From Methylocystis sp. ATCC 49242 (GTDB lineage Bacteria > Pseudomonadota > Alphaproteobacteria > Rhizobiales > Beijerinckiaceae): 64,000 bases of DNA. Below are positions 63,662 to 64,000 of this stretch, one piece after another; the stretch's first letter is position 1, and every line of letters begins with the position of its first letter. The position numbers and the translations under genes are program-made. The notes beneath the pieces were generated by a model that was not told the DNA's origin, searched no databases, and was given only the letters and a program-made list of their open reading frames with translations. The DNA lies in contig NZ_KE124774.1 of NCBI RefSeq assembly GCF_000188155.2, positions 1,120,256-1,184,255 of the forward strand. Reading direction: 5' to 3'.

Positions 63662-64000
63662 ATGCCCGAGAAATTCTCACAACTGCTCCCCGTACTCGGA
63701 GCAATCGTGGCGTTCCTGTTCGCCGCGCTCCTGGTGCTTTACATCTTCCGGCTCCTGTTCGGACGAAAAATTCGCGCGCCGGGGGCCCGCAATCGCCCGC
63801 GACGCCTCGATGTCGTCGATGTGTTCGATCTCGACCGCGAGCGTCAGCTCGTCATCGTTCGTCGCGACAACATCGAACACCTCCTCCTGATCGGCGGACC
63901 GAACGATGTTCTCGTCGAAGCGACGATCAATCGCGTCGAGGGCGCGATCGGCCGTCCGGCCGAATCGCGGCCCGTTCCTCAGCCCGCCGCTGGCTGGCCG
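63662..64000 (+). CDS. FliO-like membrane protein, N-terminal part (runs off right edge)
   Basis: ATG 63662 (MPEKFSQLLPVLGAIVAFLF) or ATG 63632 opens a frame that reaches the end of the window. One membrane helix (LGAIVAFLFAALLVLYIFRL) is followed by a basic segment and a small beta domain: RRLDVVDVFDLDRERQLVIV, RRDNIEHLLLIGGPNDVLVE. The R-R-D-N-x-E-H-L-L-x-I-G-G-P motif is the FliO-type domain. In Hyphomicrobiales such genes occur away from flagellar loci, so a flagellar role is not implied. Upstream is the CtrA-type box. Confidence 0.78.
   Translation, partial: MPEKFSQLLPVLGAIVAFLFAALLVLYIFRLLFGRKIRAPGARNRPRRLDVVDVFDLDRERQLVIVRRDNIEHLLLIGGPNDVLVEATINRVEGAIGRPAESRPVPQPAAGWP

Noticed and set aside
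1..64000. CRISPR arrays, insertion sequences, rRNA operons and complete tRNA genes
   Set aside because: No regularly spaced repeats, transposase frames with terminal repeats, rRNA-like sequence or complete tRNA clover-leaf was seen on either strand.

Overview
The window is a high-GC alphaproteobacterial chromosome, most likely Hyphomicrobiales and possibly a methanotroph of the Methylocystis/Methylosinus type. The grounds are the two Omp25-like barrels whose mature N-termini both begin ADLPSRKEAPVY, a GCG/CRPG-type secreted peptide, a CckA kinase with CtrA-type promoter boxes, and the gene orders infA-maf, folE-hisI and ruvCAB/tol. The genus is inference.

Left end (1-6860): an integrated element runs off the left edge. 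All its genes are on the minus strand. In transcription order they are a P4-type tyrosine integrase, a coupled 214-residue protein, an AlpA-type excision/regulatory protein, a small protein, a primase-helicase fusion of 818 residues, an AT-rich iteron block, three ATGA-coupled small genes and the start of an HK97-type capsid gene. The element abuts the 3' part of a tRNA-Pro(GGG) gene at 6815-6860, which has no 5' half and looks like an attachment site. A capsid gene this close to an integrase, AlpA and a primase suggests a capsid-encoding phage satellite or a compact prophage.

6861-14417: accessory chromosomal DNA with long intergenic stretches. It holds small secreted and membrane proteins, an Omp25-like barrel, a cysteine-rich-repeat gene broken by an in-frame TAG, a double PilZ protein, a PAS_5 protein, a rhomboid protease, a CBS protein and a patatin lipase.

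14637-28113: hisI, folE, a NifU-like scaffold gene, ruvC and ruvA. A methyltransferase, a small membrane protein and a double-RCK potassium channel are inserted before ruvB. Then come ybgC, a desaturase on the other strand, tolQRAB and ung. No pal follows tolB.

28148-44272: a GST, a CaCA Ca2+/H+ antiporter, uvrC, a BrkB-family membrane protein, ftsK with a perfect CtrA-type box, a second CaCA exchanger, a LolA-like carrier, asd, the succinate dehydrogenase operon (sdhC-sdhD-sdhA, an I78-inhibitor-like gene, then sdhB) and a second Omp25-like barrel.

44463-64000: an MFS transporter, alr, infA-maf, uvrB, an ATM1-type ABC exporter, a LOG-family enzyme, a four-gene cysS-small protein-GNAT-cimA cluster, creA, a DUF2865-type protein, cckA and the start of a FliO-like membrane protein. 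The last two are divergent across a region with a perfect CtrA-type box. Many genes serve envelope, division and repair functions (Tol, LolA, FtsK, UvrB/C, RuvABC, Ung). No rRNA, intact tRNA, CRISPR array or insertion sequence was seen.
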